From Alphaproteobacteria bacterium PA4 (GTDB taxonomy: Bacteria; Pseudomonadota; Alphaproteobacteria; Sphingomonadales; Sphingomonadaceae): 64,000 nucleotides of DNA. The first letter of the stretch is position 1, and each line of letters opens with the position of its first letter. This document shows, piece by piece, positions 48,821 through 58,620 of this stretch. The notes beneath the pieces are model-generated. The model made no database searches. It was not told the origin of the DNA and was given only the letters and a program-made list of their open reading frames with translations. Both the position numbers and the translations under genes were made by a program. The DNA lies in the NCBI GenBank assembly GCA_002256005.1, contig NKIQ01000003.1, forward strand, positions 105,503-169,502, written 5' to 3'.

Positions 48821-50020
48821 ATGGCCTTTACCTCAGACTTTCTCCGCCGGCTCGATGCGCGCGGCTTCATCCACCAGATCACCGACGCGGCGGCGCTGGA
48901 CGCGGCGGCGAGCGCCGGCCCGATCACTGCCTATGTCGGCTATGACTGCACGGCGCCCAGCCTCCATATCGGCAATCTCGTGTCGATCATGATGCTGCGG
49001 CATTTCCAGCAGGCCGGGCATCGGCCCATCGTGCTGATGGGCGGCGGTACGACCAAGGTCGGCGATCCGTCCGGCAAGGACGAAGGCCGGCAGCTGCTCG
49101 ACGATGCCCGCATCGAAGCCAACAAGGCGAGCATCCGCCGCATCTTCGAACGCTTCCTCGACTTCGACGGCCCCAACGCCGCGATCATGGCGGACAATGA
49201 CGAATGGCTGTCGGGCCTCGCCTATATCCCGTTCCTGCGCGACATCGGCCGGCACTTCTCGGTCAACCGCATGCTGACTTTCGATTCGGTCAAGCTGCGG
49301 CTCGATCGCGAACAGCCGCTCAGCTTCCTCGAATTCAATTACATGATCCTGCAGGCCTATGATTATCTGGAGCTCAACCGCCGCTTCGGCTGTGTGCTGC
49401 AGATGGGCGGCAGCGACCAATGGGGCAATATCGTCAATGGCACCGATCTCATTCGCCGCGTCGATGGCGGCACCGGTTTCGGGCTGACCACGCCGCTGAT
49501 CACCCGCGCCGATGGCGCCAAGATGGGCAAGACCGCCGCCGGCGCCGTCTGGCTGCACGAGGATTCGTTGCCGGCGTTCGATTACTGGCAGTTCTGGCGC
49601 AACAGCCATGACGCCGATGTGGGCAAGTTCATGAAACTGTTCACCGACCTGCCGCTGGCGGACATCGACGCGGCGGTGGCCGGCGATATCAACGCGGCCA
49701 AGGTGCTGCTGGCGACCGAAGCCACGGCGCTGTGCCGCGGGCGTGAAGCCGCCGAAGCCGCGGCGGCGACGGCGGCGGCGACCTTCGCGGGTGGCGCCGG
49801 GGCGGACTTGCCGAGTTTTGCCGTGGCGGCGCCCATCGGCATCCTCGATGCGCTGGTCGGCCTCGGCTTTGCCGCGTCAAAGGGCGAGGCGCGGCGGCTG
49901 GTCGCCGGCGGCGGCGCGCGCGTGGATGGCGCGGCGGTGGCGGATGATGCGCTGCTGGTCGGGCCGGGGACGAAGGTTTCGGCGGGGAAGAAGCGGCACG
50001 GGGTGATCGTGGCGGGCTGA
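48821..50020 (+). CDS. tyrS: Tyrosyl-tRNA synthetase
   Basis: 399 residues of a class I synthetase. The HIGH-type motif is in DCTAPSLHIGNLVS and the KMSKS-type loop in ADGAKMGKTAAGAV. Other signatures are GGGTTKVGDPSGKDEGRQL and LQMGGSDQWGNIVNGTDLIR, and a C-terminal S4 domain (GLGFAASKGEARRLVAGGGA). It charges tRNA-Tyr. The start is ATG 48821. A family 2 repeat follows the stop. Confidence 0.96.
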   Translation: MAFTSDFLRRLDARGFIHQITDAAALDAAASAGPITAYVGYDCTAPSLHIGNLVSIMMLRHFQQAGHRPIVLMGGGTTKVGDPSGKDEGRQLLDDARIEANKASIRRIFERFLDFDGPNAAIMADNDEWLSGLAYIPFLRDIGRHFSVNRMLTFDSVKLRLDREQPLSFLEFNYMILQAYDYLELNRRFGCVLQMGGSDQWGNIVNGTDLIRRVDGGTGFGLTTPLITRADGAKMGKTAAGAVWLHEDSLPAFDYWQFWRNSHDADVGKFMKLFTDLPLADIDAAVAGDINAAKVLLATEATALCRGREAAEAAAATAAATFAGGAGADLPSFAVAAPIGILDALVGLGFAASKGEARRLVAGGGARVDGAAVADDALLVGPGTKVSAGKKRHGVIVAG

Positions 50021-50024
50021 TCAG

Positions 50025-50150
50025 CTCCCTCCCCCTGGCGGGGAGGGCGACTCGCGAAGCGAGCGGGGTGGGGGTTCACACGCGGCAACAGGTGAAACCC
50101 CCACCCCGCTCGGCTGGCGCCGAGTCGCCCTCCCCGCCAGGGGGAGGGAG
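50025..50150. repeat. Intergenic repeat family 2, copy 3
   Basis: CTCCCTCCCCCTGGCGGGGAGGG ... CCCTCCCCGCCAGGGGGAGGGAG with inner pairs CGACTCG/CGAGTCG and GGTGGGGGTT/AACCCCCACC around CACACGCGGCAACAGGTG. It separates the convergent tyrS and histidine kinase genes. Confidence 0.75.
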
Positions 50151-50152
50151 TT

Positions 50153-51556
50153 TCACCCCTCGCCCGGCAAATCGATCGTTACCCGCAGCCCCGGCCGGTT
50201 GCTCAGCAATTGCAGCGCGCCGCCGTGCAGCCGGGCGATGGCGGCGGCGAGTGACAGGCCCAGCCCGGCGCCGCCGGCAGGCCGGGCGACATCCAGCCGG
50301 CCGAAGCGGCGCAGCGCATCGCCATGGGCGGCGCGGGCGATGCCGGGGCCGTGATCGGCGACGCTGAAGCGGGCGCCACCGGCGGTGGCTTCTGCCGCCA
50401 CCTCGATAATCCCGCCCGACGCGCCATAGCGCAGGGCATTGTCGATGAGGTTCGACAGCGCCCGGCCGAGCAGTTCGCGATGCGCGTGCACCGGTACCGG
50501 TGTCGCTGCCAGCGCGGTCAGCTGCACGCCATTGTCCTCGGCCAGCGGCTCGTACATTTCGACCATGTCGTTGACCAGCGCCGCCAGGTCCATCTGGCGG
50601 AACCCGTCACGGCCGATGCCGGCTTCGACGCGGCTGATTTCCAGGCTGGTTTCCAGCATGGCGAGCAGTGCGTCGGCTTCATGACCGATGGCAGCGATCT
50701 CATGCCCGCTCTGGTCGCCGCCGCGCGCCATGCGGTCGATACGCGCCTTCATCCGGGTCAGGGGTGAGCGCAGGTCGTGCGCCAGCCCGTCGGTGACGGA
50801 GCGCAGTTCGTCGAGCAGCGACTCGATGCGTGCCAGCATGGCATTCAGCGCGTCGCCAAGACTGTCGAACGCATCACGGTTGCCGGCGGCAGGCAGAGCG
50901 ACGCGGCGGGTGAGATCGCCCGCGGCGACTGCACCCGCCACATCGGCGATGGCCTGCACGCGCGCGGCGATGGTGCGTGTCAGCACCAGCGAAATGCCCA
51001 CCGCCAGTACCAGCGACAGTCCGACGGCGGCCAGCAGGCTGGTGGTCAGCGTCCGCGTCAATCGTTCCTGCTCTTCGAGGCTGCGGCCGACGAGCAGGCG
51101 GTGGCCATCGGGCAGCGGTGAAGCGATCAGCGCAAAGGTTTCGGCGCCCGGCCGGTCCTTGCGCGTCAGGTCGAGTCGGCGAAAACGGCTGTCGGCCGGC
51201 AGATCCGCCGGCCAGGCCGCGATATTGCCGGCGATGGCCCGGCCCCGTGCATCGAGCAACAGCATGGCGAGCGGCCCCGGCACCCGCATTTCACCATGAA
51301 TGATGGCGGCAGCGCTGTCGGCGCCATCGCGGCCAAAGGCCTGGGTGATGGCGGCGCGTTCGGCGAGGATCAGGGCACGGGCATCGGCATCGAGCTGGCC
51401 CTGCGTGACCCGCGCGATGAAGCCCAGAATGATGGCCATGCCGAGCAGCAGCCCGATGAACAGGATGGTGGCGATGCGCGTGATCGTCGACTGCGGCCGG
51501 CGCCGGGCCAGCCATGGCAGATCGGGCAAGACGGCCGAGCGCGTTTCGCGCGGCAA
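50153..51556 (-). CDS. Two-component sensor histidine kinase
   Basis: 467 residues. Two membrane helices (RIATILFIGLLLGMAIILGF near 30 and LLAAVGLSLVLAVGISLVL near 175) bracket a periplasmic sensor. A HAMP domain follows, then the H-box GLAHDLRSPLTRMKARIDRM, the N-box LSNLIDNALRYGA, and G-boxes ADHGPGIARAA and AGLGLSLAAAIARLHGG. It pairs with the response regulator directly upstream in the transcript (three-base gap). The start is a TTG with no better choice, so the N-terminus is uncertain. Signal unknown. Confidence 0.9.
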   Translation of the reverse strand: MPRETRSAVLPDLPWLARRRPQSTITRIATILFIGLLLGMAIILGFIARVTQGQLDADARALILAERAAITQAFGRDGADSAAAIIHGEMRVPGPLAMLLLDARGRAIAGNIAAWPADLPADSRFRRLDLTRKDRPGAETFALIASPLPDGHRLLVGRSLEEQERLTRTLTTSLLAAVGLSLVLAVGISLVLTRTIAARVQAIADVAGAVAAGDLTRRVALPAAGNRDAFDSLGDALNAMLARIESLLDELRSVTDGLAHDLRSPLTRMKARIDRMARGGDQSGHEIAAIGHEADALLAMLETSLEISRVEAGIGRDGFRQMDLAALVNDMVEMYEPLAEDNGVQLTALAATPVPVHAHRELLGRALSNLIDNALRYGASGGIIEVAAEATAGGARFSVADHGPGIARAAHGDALRRFGRLDVARPAGGAGLGLSLAAAIARLHGGALQLLSNRPGLRVTIDLPGEG

Positions 51557-51559
51557 GTC

Positions 51560-52249
51560 TCAATACTCGCCGAGCCGATAGCCGGCACCGCGGACGGTAT
51601 GCAGCAGCGGCTTGGCGCCGCCGTCGTCGAGCTTCTTGCGCAGCCGGCTGACATGCACATCGATGACGTTGGTGCCGGGGTCGAAATGATAGTCCCAGAC
51701 GCTTTCCAGCAGCATGGTGCGCGTCACCACCTGGCCGGCGTGGCGCAGCAGGAATTCGAGCAGGCGGAATTCGCGCGGCTGCAATTCGATGCGCCGGCCT
51801 GATCGGGTGACGGTGCGCGACAGCAGCTCCACCTCCAGATCGTCGAAGGCGAGGCGGGTGATCGGGGCTTCGCCGGCGGCCGGCACGGCGGCGCGGCGGC
51901 GCACTGCCTCCAGCCGGGCGAGCAGCTCGTCAAAGGCAAAGGGCTTGGGCAGATAATCGTCGGAGCCGGCGCGCAGGCCCTTTACCCGTTCATCAAGGCT
52001 GGCGAGCGCCGAGAGCATGACGACGGGCGTGGAGACGCCGGCAGCGCGCAGGGCGGACAGGACCGACAGGCCATCCATGCCCGGCAGCATGCGATCGAGG
52101 ACGATGGCATCGTAGCTGCCGTCGCTGGCGCGGAACAGACCGTCGCGGCCATCGCCGGCGATATCGACGGCAAAACCGGCTTCACCCAGCCCCTTGGCGA
52201 TATAGTCGGCAGTGGTGGGATCGTCTTCGACGCACAGGATTCTGCTCAT
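51560..52249 (-). CDS. OmpR-family response regulator
   Basis: 229 residues. The receiver domain has the acidic pair ILCVEDDPTTADYIAKGLG, the phosphorylated Asp in DAIVLDRMLPGMDGLSV, and the Lys in DDYLPKPFAFDELLARL. The winged helix domain shows LQPREFRLLEFLLRHAGQVV, and NVIDVHVSRLRKKLDDGG, then LLHTVRGAGYRL. It is cotranscribed with the kinase. Its target may include the small secreted protein upstream, though that is only a suggestion from position. Confidence 0.95.
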   Translation of the reverse strand: MSRILCVEDDPTTADYIAKGLGEAGFAVDIAGDGRDGLFRASDGSYDAIVLDRMLPGMDGLSVLSALRAAGVSTPVVMLSALASLDERVKGLRAGSDDYLPKPFAFDELLARLEAVRRRAAVPAAGEAPITRLAFDDLEVELLSRTVTRSGRRIELQPREFRLLEFLLRHAGQVVTRTMLLESVWDYHFDPGTNVIDVHVSRLRKKLDDGGAKPLLHTVRGAGYRLGEY

Positions 52250-52371
52250 GGGAAACAGCTTACGCCGGTTTTTGTGACGGGAACAGCCTGTTGCATAAGG
52301 GGGCTCGTGATGGTGGCCGCCGCCTGGGGGAGCTGTGGGGCGCAGCAGGCGGCGGCGGGATTGACCGGGGA

Positions 52372-52587
52372 TCAGGCCTTGGGCTTTTCGGCCTTGGTTG
52401 CTTCGGTTTTGGCTGCTTCGGTCTTGGCGGCCGCCTTCTTGTGGCTGGCCTTCGCCGGCTTGTGGTCGCTGCCCATCTTTTCGGCCTTGGTGGCGGTCTT
52501 CGCCATCGGGTCGGCGGCGGGGGTGGCGGCATTGGCGATACCGGCGCCCATCAGGGCGACCAGCGGCAGGATCAGGGCAATACGCAT
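52372..52587 (-). CDS. Small secreted Ala/Lys/Thr-rich protein
   Basis: 71 residues. A signal peptide (MRIALILPLVALMGAGIANA) is followed by a basic, low-complexity chain in which AAKTEAAKTEATKAEKPKA resembles a repeated KTEA unit. The ATG at 52587 follows AAGGAG at a good distance. A hairpin AACGGCGG/CCGCCGTT lies just upstream in the leader (52605-52625). It precedes the two-component genes by 122 bases. Function unknown. The Lys-rich tail could bind polyanions at the cell surface. Confidence 0.7.
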   Translation of the reverse strand: MRIALILPLVALMGAGIANAATPAADPMAKTATKAEKMGSDHKPAKASHKKAAAKTEAAKTEATKAEKPKA

Positions 52588-52773
52588 GTTACGCTCCTTC
52601 ACGAAACGGCGGGCGATCCGCCGTTGCCGGGGCTTATGCCGTCGGAGGCCTCGCCCGGCGCTGGCCGTGACATGAGTTTTTGGCAATGCGGGGCCGGCGC
52701 CAGACACACAAAGCATTGAGAGGTGAGCGAGCGCATGCTGTAATCAATCGGCGAGCCAGCCCGCGAGACCCTG

Positions 52774-53052
52774 ATGCGCAGCGAAACCGTCGAGATTTTT
52801 TCAGATCAGACCAATGCCGCGATCCTGAGGCATCCGGATCGGAAGTTTCCGGGCGTTCTTGTGCAGGGCGATAGCCTCTACCAAATGTGCCAACAGGCAG
52901 ATGCCGCCTGCAAGGAGGTTGGACGCGGTCAACCGGGCTTTGACGTGTTGAACGACCTTCGCAACGCGCTCTGGCTTTACCTTACGCACTACAAGGTGAC
53001 TTTTCTCGACAATGGCTTTGCACTGCCCTTTTCCGAACAGCAGGCGCCTTGA
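52774..53052 (+). CDS. Hypothetical protein, 92 residues
   Basis: Residues MRSETVEIFSDQTNAAILRH, DRKFPGVLVQGDSLYQMCQQ, ADAACKEVGRGQPGFDVLND and LRNALWLYLTHYKVTFLDNG. It resembles a small family of unknown function whose members carry the GVLVQGDSL motif. No signal peptide and no membrane helix are present. Composition is less GC-rich than the flanks. It lies alone between the secreted-protein gene and lepA, converging on lepA. Confidence 0.6.
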   Translation: MRSETVEIFSDQTNAAILRHPDRKFPGVLVQGDSLYQMCQQADAACKEVGRGQPGFDVLNDLRNALWLYLTHYKVTFLDNGFALPFSEQQAP

Positions 53053-53085
53053 GGGGCAAAATCTGTGCGGCCGTTGGTCGCCGGC

Positions 53086-54894
53086 CTAATTGTCATCCCC
53101 CATGCGCAGCGCCGCGATGAAGGCTTCCTGCGGGATATCGACATTGCCGTACTGCCGCATGCGCTTCTTGCCCTCTTTCTGCTTGTCGAGCAGCTTCCTT
53201 TTGCGGCTGGCGTCGCCGCCATAGCATTTGGCGGTCACATCCTTGCGCATCGCAGCGATGGTCTCGCGGGCGATGACCTTGCCGCCGATGGCCGCCTGCA
53301 CCGGGATCTTGAACAGATGGCGGGGGATCAGGTCCTTCATCCGCTCGCACATGTGGCGACCGCGGGCTTCGGCGGCGCCGCGGTGGACAATCATGCTCAA
53401 CGCATCGACCGGTTCGGAATTGACCATGATCGACATCTTGACGAGGTCGCCCTCGCGGTGGCCGATCTGGTGATAGTCGAAGCTGGCATAGCCGCGCGAA
53501 ATCGACTTCAGCCGGTCATAGAAATCGAAGACGACCTCGTTGAGCGGCAGTTCATAGACCACCTGGGCGCGGCCGCCCACGTACGTCAGGTTCTTCTGCA
53601 AGCCGCGCCGATCCTGGCAGAGTTTCAGGATCGAGCCGAGATACTCGTCGGGGGTGAAGATCGTCGCCTCGATCCAGGGCTCCTCGATCAGCTCGATGGT
53701 CGAGGGGTCGGGCATGTCGCTGGGGTTGTGCAGTTCCAGCGTGCGGCCATCGCGCAGCAGCATCTTGTAGACGACCGACGGCGCCGTGGTGATCAGGTCG
53801 AGGTCATACTCGCGGGTCAACCGTTCCTGGATGATCTCCAGATGCAGCAGGCCCAAAAACCCGCAGCGGAAGCCGAAGCCGAGCGCCGCGCTGCTTTCCG
53901 TCTCGAAACTGAAGCTGGCATCGTTCAGCCGCAGCCGGCCGAGGCTGTCGCGCAATTTCTCGAAATCCGCGGCATCGACCGGGAACAGGCCGCAGAACAC
54001 CACCGGCTGCACTTCCTTGAAGCCGGGCAGTGCCTCGGCGGTCGGGCGCTTGGTATCGGTGATGGTGTCGCCGACATTCGTTTGGGCGACTTCCTTGATC
54101 TGGGCGGTGATGAAGCCGATCTCGCCCGGGCCGAGCGCGTCCAATGCTTCGATCTTGGGCCGGAAACAGCCGACGCGATCGACAAGATGCGTGGTGCCGG
54201 CGGCCATGAAGCTGATCTGCTGGCCCTTCTTCAGCATGCCGTCGATGACGCGGACGAGGATGACGACGCCGAGATAGGGGTCGTACCAGCTATCGACCAG
54301 CATCGCCTTCAGCGGTGCGGTGATGTCGCCCTTCGGCGGCGGAATCTGCGTGACGATGGCTTCCAGCACATCGGCGATGCCGATGCCGGACTTGGCGCTG
54401 GCCAGTACGGCGTGTTCGGTATCCAGCCCGATGACATCCTCGATCTGCTTTTTCACCCGCTCCGGCTCGGCGGCGGGCAGGTCGATCTTGTTGATGACCG
54501 GCACGATGACATGGTCATGCTCGATCGATTGATAGACATTGGCCAGCGTCTGCGCCTCGACGCCCTGCGCCGCGTCGACGACCAGCAGCGCGCCCTCGCA
54601 GGCAGCCAGGCTGCGCGACACTTCATAGGCGAAATCGACGTGGCCCGGCGTGTCCATCAGGTTGAGGATATAGGTCTTGCCGTCCTTGGCCGGGTAATCG
54701 AGGCGCACCGTCTGCGCCTTGATGGTGATGCCGCGTTCCTTCTCGATATCCATGTTGTCGAGCACCTGCTCGCTCATTTCGCGCGCCGTCAGCCCGCCGG
54801 TGGTCTGGATCAGCCGGTCGGCGAGGGTCGATTTGCCATGGTCGATATGGGCAATGATCGAGAAGTTGCGGATGAGGGAGAGGTCTGCGGTCAT
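53086..54894 (-). CDS. lepA: Elongation factor 4 (back-translocase GTPase)
   Basis: 602 residues of the EF-G-like GTPase that can move the ribosome backward. The G motifs are [15 protein letters not shown] (G1), [16 protein letters not shown] (G3) and [15 protein letters not shown] (G4). The LepA-specific C-terminal domain ends in [20 protein letters not shown] and [14 protein letters not shown]. Length and motifs match the family exactly. Confidence 0.97.
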   Translation of the reverse strand: MTADLSLIRNFSIIAHIDHGKSTLADRLIQTTGGLTAREMSEQVLDNMDIEKERGITIKAQTVRLDYPAKDGKTYILNLMDTPGHVDFAYEVSRSLAACEGALLVVDAAQGVEAQTLANVYQSIEHDHVIVPVINKIDLPAAEPERVKKQIEDVIGLDTEHAVLASAKSGIGIADVLEAIVTQIPPPKGDITAPLKAMLVDSWYDPYLGVVILVRVIDGMLKKGQQISFMAAGTTHLVDRVGCFRPKIEALDALGPGEIGFITAQIKEVAQTNVGDTITDTKRPTAEALPGFKEVQPVVFCGLFPVDAADFEKLRDSLGRLRLNDASFSFETESSAALGFGFRCGFLGLLHLEIIQERLTREYDLDLITTAPSVVYKMLLRDGRTLELHNPSDMPDPSTIELIEEPWIEATIFTPDEYLGSILKLCQDRRGLQKNLTYVGGRAQVVYELPLNEVVFDFYDRLKSISRGYASFDYHQIGHREGDLVKMSIMVNSEPVDALSMIVHRGAAEARGRHMCERMKDLIPRHLFKIPVQAAIGGKVIARETIAAMRKDVTAKCYGGDASRKRKLLDKQKEGKKRMRQYGNVDIPQEAFIAALRMGDDN

Positions 54895-54951
54895 TATGCG
54901 AAGCGTGTAGCAGAGGTGGCGACAGGCGCAATGCGGCGATGCGCGGCGGGC

Positions 54952-55788
54952 TCAGTCGCCGGCCAGCGCCACCTGCATCCAGGACGTGTATGCGCCGCTG
55001 AAGGTGCCATGGCCGAAAATCGGCGGATCATGGTGCAGGCCGGTGACGGCAATGCCGTCGCGGCGCAACTGCATCAGCATGGCGTTAAGCATCCAGTCGA
55101 TGCCGAGCAGTCGCAAATCCGGCCGGCGCAGCAGGATCGCCAGAAAGTGCCCGGCGAGCTCGCGCGACAGCAGATAGCCGCAGGCGGTGTTGGTGACGGC
55201 ACGGGCGTAGTGGATGCGGCCATCATCCCGTGCTGTCACCAGCCGGTCGATGCCGAGCCGGTCCGGCGCCAGCCCGCCGGCCAGATCGACATGGCGCAGT
55301 CCCGGCGTGGCGGCGGCGTCGGTTAGCGCGGCGCGCAACCGGTCTGCGCTGTCGGGATGGAAGATGAGATCATCCTCGCAGACCAGCAGATGGCTGGCGT
55401 CGCCATCGAGGAACGCTTGCCAGGCGACGATATGCTTGGCGGTGACAAAGGTTTCGACGGTGCTGATCCGGCACAGCCGCTGGCGCCTGGCCGGGTCGCG
55501 GGCCAGCGCTGCCAGCTGGCCGGCAAAGCCGCGGTGGATACCAAGCGCGGCCCGAACGCCGAAGCCCCGGTAGCGCGACCAGGCCAGTTGCAGCCGGTAT
55601 TGGCGCCAGTCGCGATACACGCGCATCATCAGCTTGTGTGGTACCAGCGGCGGCTGCCAGGCAACCAGCGTCAGCGCTGCCGCAAAGGCGGTGGAAAGTG
55701 CCTCCAGCCGCGGCAGCAGATAGGCGTTGCGATCGGGCTGGTGATTGTGAACCAGCGCGATGTGAAGTCTGGCAGGGGGAAGGGTCAA
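54952..55788 (-). CDS. Glycosyltransferase family 25-like protein
   Basis: 278 residues. A donor-site acidic pair lies in SHLLVCEDDLIFHPDSADRL, and ARAVTNTACGYLLSRELAGH with LLGIDWMLNAMLMQL resembles the acceptor part of GT25 (LPS beta-1,4-galactosyltransferase) enzymes. No membrane helix. It is 15 bases ahead of the end of the flippase gene's operon neighbour, which suggests surface glycan assembly. The identification is moderate, as the N-terminal half is less typical. Confidence 0.65.
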   Translation of the reverse strand: MTLPPARLHIALVHNHQPDRNAYLLPRLEALSTAFAAALTLVAWQPPLVPHKLMMRVYRDWRQYRLQLAWSRYRGFGVRAALGIHRGFAGQLAALARDPARRQRLCRISTVETFVTAKHIVAWQAFLDGDASHLLVCEDDLIFHPDSADRLRAALTDAAATPGLRHVDLAGGLAPDRLGIDRLVTARDDGRIHYARAVTNTACGYLLSRELAGHFLAILLRRPDLRLLGIDWMLNAMLMQLRRDGIAVTGLHHDPPIFGHGTFSGAYTSWMQVALAGD

Positions 55789-55803
55789 TATCGCAGCCCT
55801 GCT

Positions 55804-57114
55804 TCAACGCGGTGCCAGGCCGAGCTGCATCCGGAACAGCCCCGGTGCTGCAACCCGGTTGACCAACAGGCTGGATGTCAGATGCGCAACCACGGCGACC
55901 GCTGCGGCACCCAGCGGACCATAGCGTGGTATCGCCCACCAATTGCCGATCAGCGCGACAAGCGCGCCGGCAAGGGTCTGAATCAACAGCAGATCCCCAC
56001 GCTGTTCATTGGCGATCCACAGGCCCTGGGCCACCGCCATTGCGATAAACACATTGGTGAAGACATGGATCTGCAGGACGGGCACGGATGCAGCATAGCG
56101 TTCACCGTAAATCGCCGGCAACAGCCATGGCGCGGCGAGTGCGGTCGCCAGCGCGGCGGCCAGTGACAGCAGGGTAAACAGCCGAAACACCAGTGCCAGC
56201 GCCTGGTGATAGGCGACGTCGCCCGCCAGCTTCTGCCGCGCGACATGGGGCGCAAAACTGATCGCCAGGGTCATCGGGATCATCTGCCAGATCTGCGACA
56301 ACGGCAGGGCGGCGGCGAAGATGCCGACGTCATAGCTGCCTTGCAGCGATTTCAGCATGATCTGGTCGATGCGCATATAGATGGTGATCGAAAGCGCGCT
56401 CAGCAGAAACGGCCAGGAATCGCGAAGCAGGCGGCTGGCGACATCGCCGTCATACGACCAGTCTTGTGCCGTCGGGAACCGCCGATAGGCGACGGCCAGC
56501 GCCAGTGCCGCCGCTGCGTAATCGAGGAGAACGGCAGCGGCAAAAGCCAGCAAAGGCGCGTTGACAAGGACGAGTATGACCTTGAATCCAGCGGTGAGCA
56601 GATAGGCCGACAGCTTGGCAACGACGGTGCGACGGCTTTGCGTCTGGCTTTGAAACCACAAATCGACAGTGTCGCCGGCCTGAAACAGCATGATCGCGCC
56701 GACGATCGCCACCATGATCACGCCATCGCCGGCGCCCGGATCGAGCCATGCCGCCAGTGCCACCGCCGCCAGCCAGCAGATCAGGCTGGCAAGACAACGC
56801 AGGCGCAGGATCGACCCCAGCACCACCGGTGCGGATTGCGGATCACGCGCGATGTCACGTACCACGATGGAGTCCGCGCCAAGCACGGCCACAGCCTGAA
56901 AAAAGGCAACGAATGTCAGGGCATAGGAATATTGCCCGAACGCCGCCGGGCCGAGATGGCGGGCCACCAGCGCGCCGATGAAAAAGCCCAGTGCCGCGCG
57001 CACCAGCCGGTCGCCGAGCAGCCAGCTGCTGCTGGCGGCGACGCGCATCAGTGCGTCATTGCCCAACAGGCCGCGTACAGCGTCGCGCATGCTGGCCCAG
57101 CGGCCGTGGGTCAT
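55804..57114 (-). CDS. Oligosaccharide flippase (Wzx-like, MOP superfamily)
   Basis: 436 residues with about 12 to 14 predicted membrane helices. The N-terminal MOP/Wzx start SSSWLLGDRLVRAALGFFIG and LVARHLGPAAFGQYSYALTF is typical, as are YMRIDQIMLKSLQGSYDVGI and SVPVLQIHVFTNVFIAMAVA. It would move lipid-linked oligosaccharide across the inner membrane. It precedes the GT25-like gene in the same operon. The start at 57114 (MTHGRW) is tentative. MRDAVRG at 57090 is an alternative. Confidence 0.85.
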   Translation of the reverse strand: MTHGRWASMRDAVRGLLGNDALMRVAASSSWLLGDRLVRAALGFFIGALVARHLGPAAFGQYSYALTFVAFFQAVAVLGADSIVVRDIARDPQSAPVVLGSILRLRCLASLICWLAAVALAAWLDPGAGDGVIMVAIVGAIMLFQAGDTVDLWFQSQTQSRRTVVAKLSAYLLTAGFKVILVLVNAPLLAFAAAVLLDYAAAALALAVAYRRFPTAQDWSYDGDVASRLLRDSWPFLLSALSITIYMRIDQIMLKSLQGSYDVGIFAAALPLSQIWQMIPMTLAISFAPHVARQKLAGDVAYHQALALVFRLFTLLSLAAALATALAAPWLLPAIYGERYAASVPVLQIHVFTNVFIAMAVAQGLWIANEQRGDLLLIQTLAGALVALIGNWWAIPRYGPLGAAAVAVVAHLTSSLLVNRVAAPGLFRMQLGLAPR

Positions 57115-57316
57115 CGGGGCGCCGCCCGACGCGCCGCTGCGCCGCAAATGAAGGGTCGGTCCATGGTGGCGCCGGTTTAGCAGAGGCCGGGCCAAGGGCA
57201 ATGCGCGGACGTGTTTGCGGGACCGGGCAGGTCCCGCCCTCACCAAAACGCGCAGCTTGCTTGACCGCGGCCCGCCGCCGCCTCTATCCGGCGCCGATAC
57301 AGACGCGGAGAGCACA

Positions 57317-58618
57317 TTGACCCTCAACATCGCCATCATCGGGGCCGGCCCCGCCGGTTACTACACCGCCGAGGCGGCGCTGAAGCAATGGGGCGGTACC
57401 GCGCGCATCGACATCATCGACCGGCTGCCGACGCCCTATGGCCTCATTCGCGCCGGCGTTGCCCCCGATCACCAGTCGATCAAGGCGGTGACCAAGCGCT
57501 ACGAGGCGACCAACCTCGGCCAGGGCGTGCGCTTTGTCGGCAATGTCATGGTCGGCCGCGACGTGTCGGTGGCGGAACTGCTGGGGATCTATGACGCCGT
57601 TGTGCTGTCGGTCGGCGCGCCGGAGGACAAGCCCATCGGCATTCCCGGCGACGATCTGCCCGGCGTTCTCGGCAGCGCCGCTTTCGTCGGCTGGTACAAT
57701 GGCCACCCCGATTACGCCCGGCTCGACGTGCCGCTGTCGCATCACGGCGCCGCCATCATCGGCAATGGCAATGTCGCCATCGACTGCGCCCGCATCCTGG
57801 CCAAGACGATTCCGGAGCTGGAAACCAGCGACATCGCCCAGCATGCCGTCGATGCGCTGCGCCAGTCCGCCATCCGCGACATTCATATCGTCGGCAGAAG
57901 GGGTCCCCATCAGGCCAGCTTCACCACCAAGGAAGCCGGCGAACTCGGCCATCTCGAACGCGCCCATCCCATCGTCCGCCCCGAAGATCTGCCGCCGCTG
58001 GACGCGGATGCGGCGCTGGAGCCGGGCCATCGCAAGATGGTGACGCATCTGCGCAGCTTTGCCGGCACCGAACGCGGCGACAAGCCAGTGACCATCAACT
58101 TCGAATTCTTCCGCCGCCCGGTGGCGGTGGAAGGGAATGGCCGCGCCGAACGCCTGATCGTCGAAACGACGCGGCTGGAAAATGGTGCCGCCGTCGGCAC
58201 CGGCGAACTGCACGCCATCCCTTGCGGCCTTATCATCGCCTGCATCGGCTATCGCACCAGTGCCCTTCCGGGCGTCGCCTTCGACGATCGTCTCGGTCGC
58301 TTCCCCGGTGACGAACAGGGCCGCATCATGCCGGGCCTTTATGCCAGCGGCTGGGCGCGGCGCGGCCCCTCCGGCACCATCGGCACGAACCGGCCGGATG
58401 GCTTTTCAGTGGTGGAGGCGATGGTCGCCGACGGGCTGGTGACCAAGGGTGGTGATGCGCCGGCGGCGCTCGATGCCCTGCTGGCTGGCCGCGGCGCCCG
58501 GGCGACGGGCTTTGGCGATTGGCAGCGCCTCGACGCCGCCGAAATCGCCCGCGCCCGGCCGGGTGCGCCGCGCGAGAAGCTGGTCAGCGTGGCGGAGATG
58601 CTGGGGCTGATCGGGTAA
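57317..58618 (+). CDS. Ferredoxin/adrenodoxin-NADP reductase (FprA type)
   Basis: 433 residues. The FAD-binding motif is IAIIGAGPAGYYTAEAALKQ, and the NADP part has AAIIGNGNVAIDCARILAKT and HIVGRRGPHQASFTTKEAGE. The C-terminal ATG-like motif is YASGWARRGPSGTIGTNRPD. The fold is that of adrenodoxin reductase, which feeds electrons to 2Fe-2S ferredoxins. A TTG start at 57317 follows GGAG. The upstream extension of the frame is not homologous. A partner may be the ferredoxin at 44296. Confidence 0.93.
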   Translation: MTLNIAIIGAGPAGYYTAEAALKQWGGTARIDIIDRLPTPYGLIRAGVAPDHQSIKAVTKRYEATNLGQGVRFVGNVMVGRDVSVAELLGIYDAVVLSVGAPEDKPIGIPGDDLPGVLGSAAFVGWYNGHPDYARLDVPLSHHGAAIIGNGNVAIDCARILAKTIPELETSDIAQHAVDALRQSAIRDIHIVGRRGPHQASFTTKEAGELGHLERAHPIVRPEDLPPLDADAALEPGHRKMVTHLRSFAGTERGDKPVTINFEFFRRPVAVEGNGRAERLIVETTRLENGAAVGTGELHAIPCGLIIACIGYRTSALPGVAFDDRLGRFPGDEQGRIMPGLYASGWARRGPSGTIGTNRPDGFSVVEAMVADGLVTKGGDAPAALDALLAGRGARATGFGDWQRLDAAEIARARPGAPREKLVSVAEMLGLIG

Positions 58619-58620
58619 AG

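Noticed and set aside
53065..55326. 753-codon frame opposite lepA
   Set aside because: LepA is intact with all GTPase motifs, so the opposite frame is a by-product.
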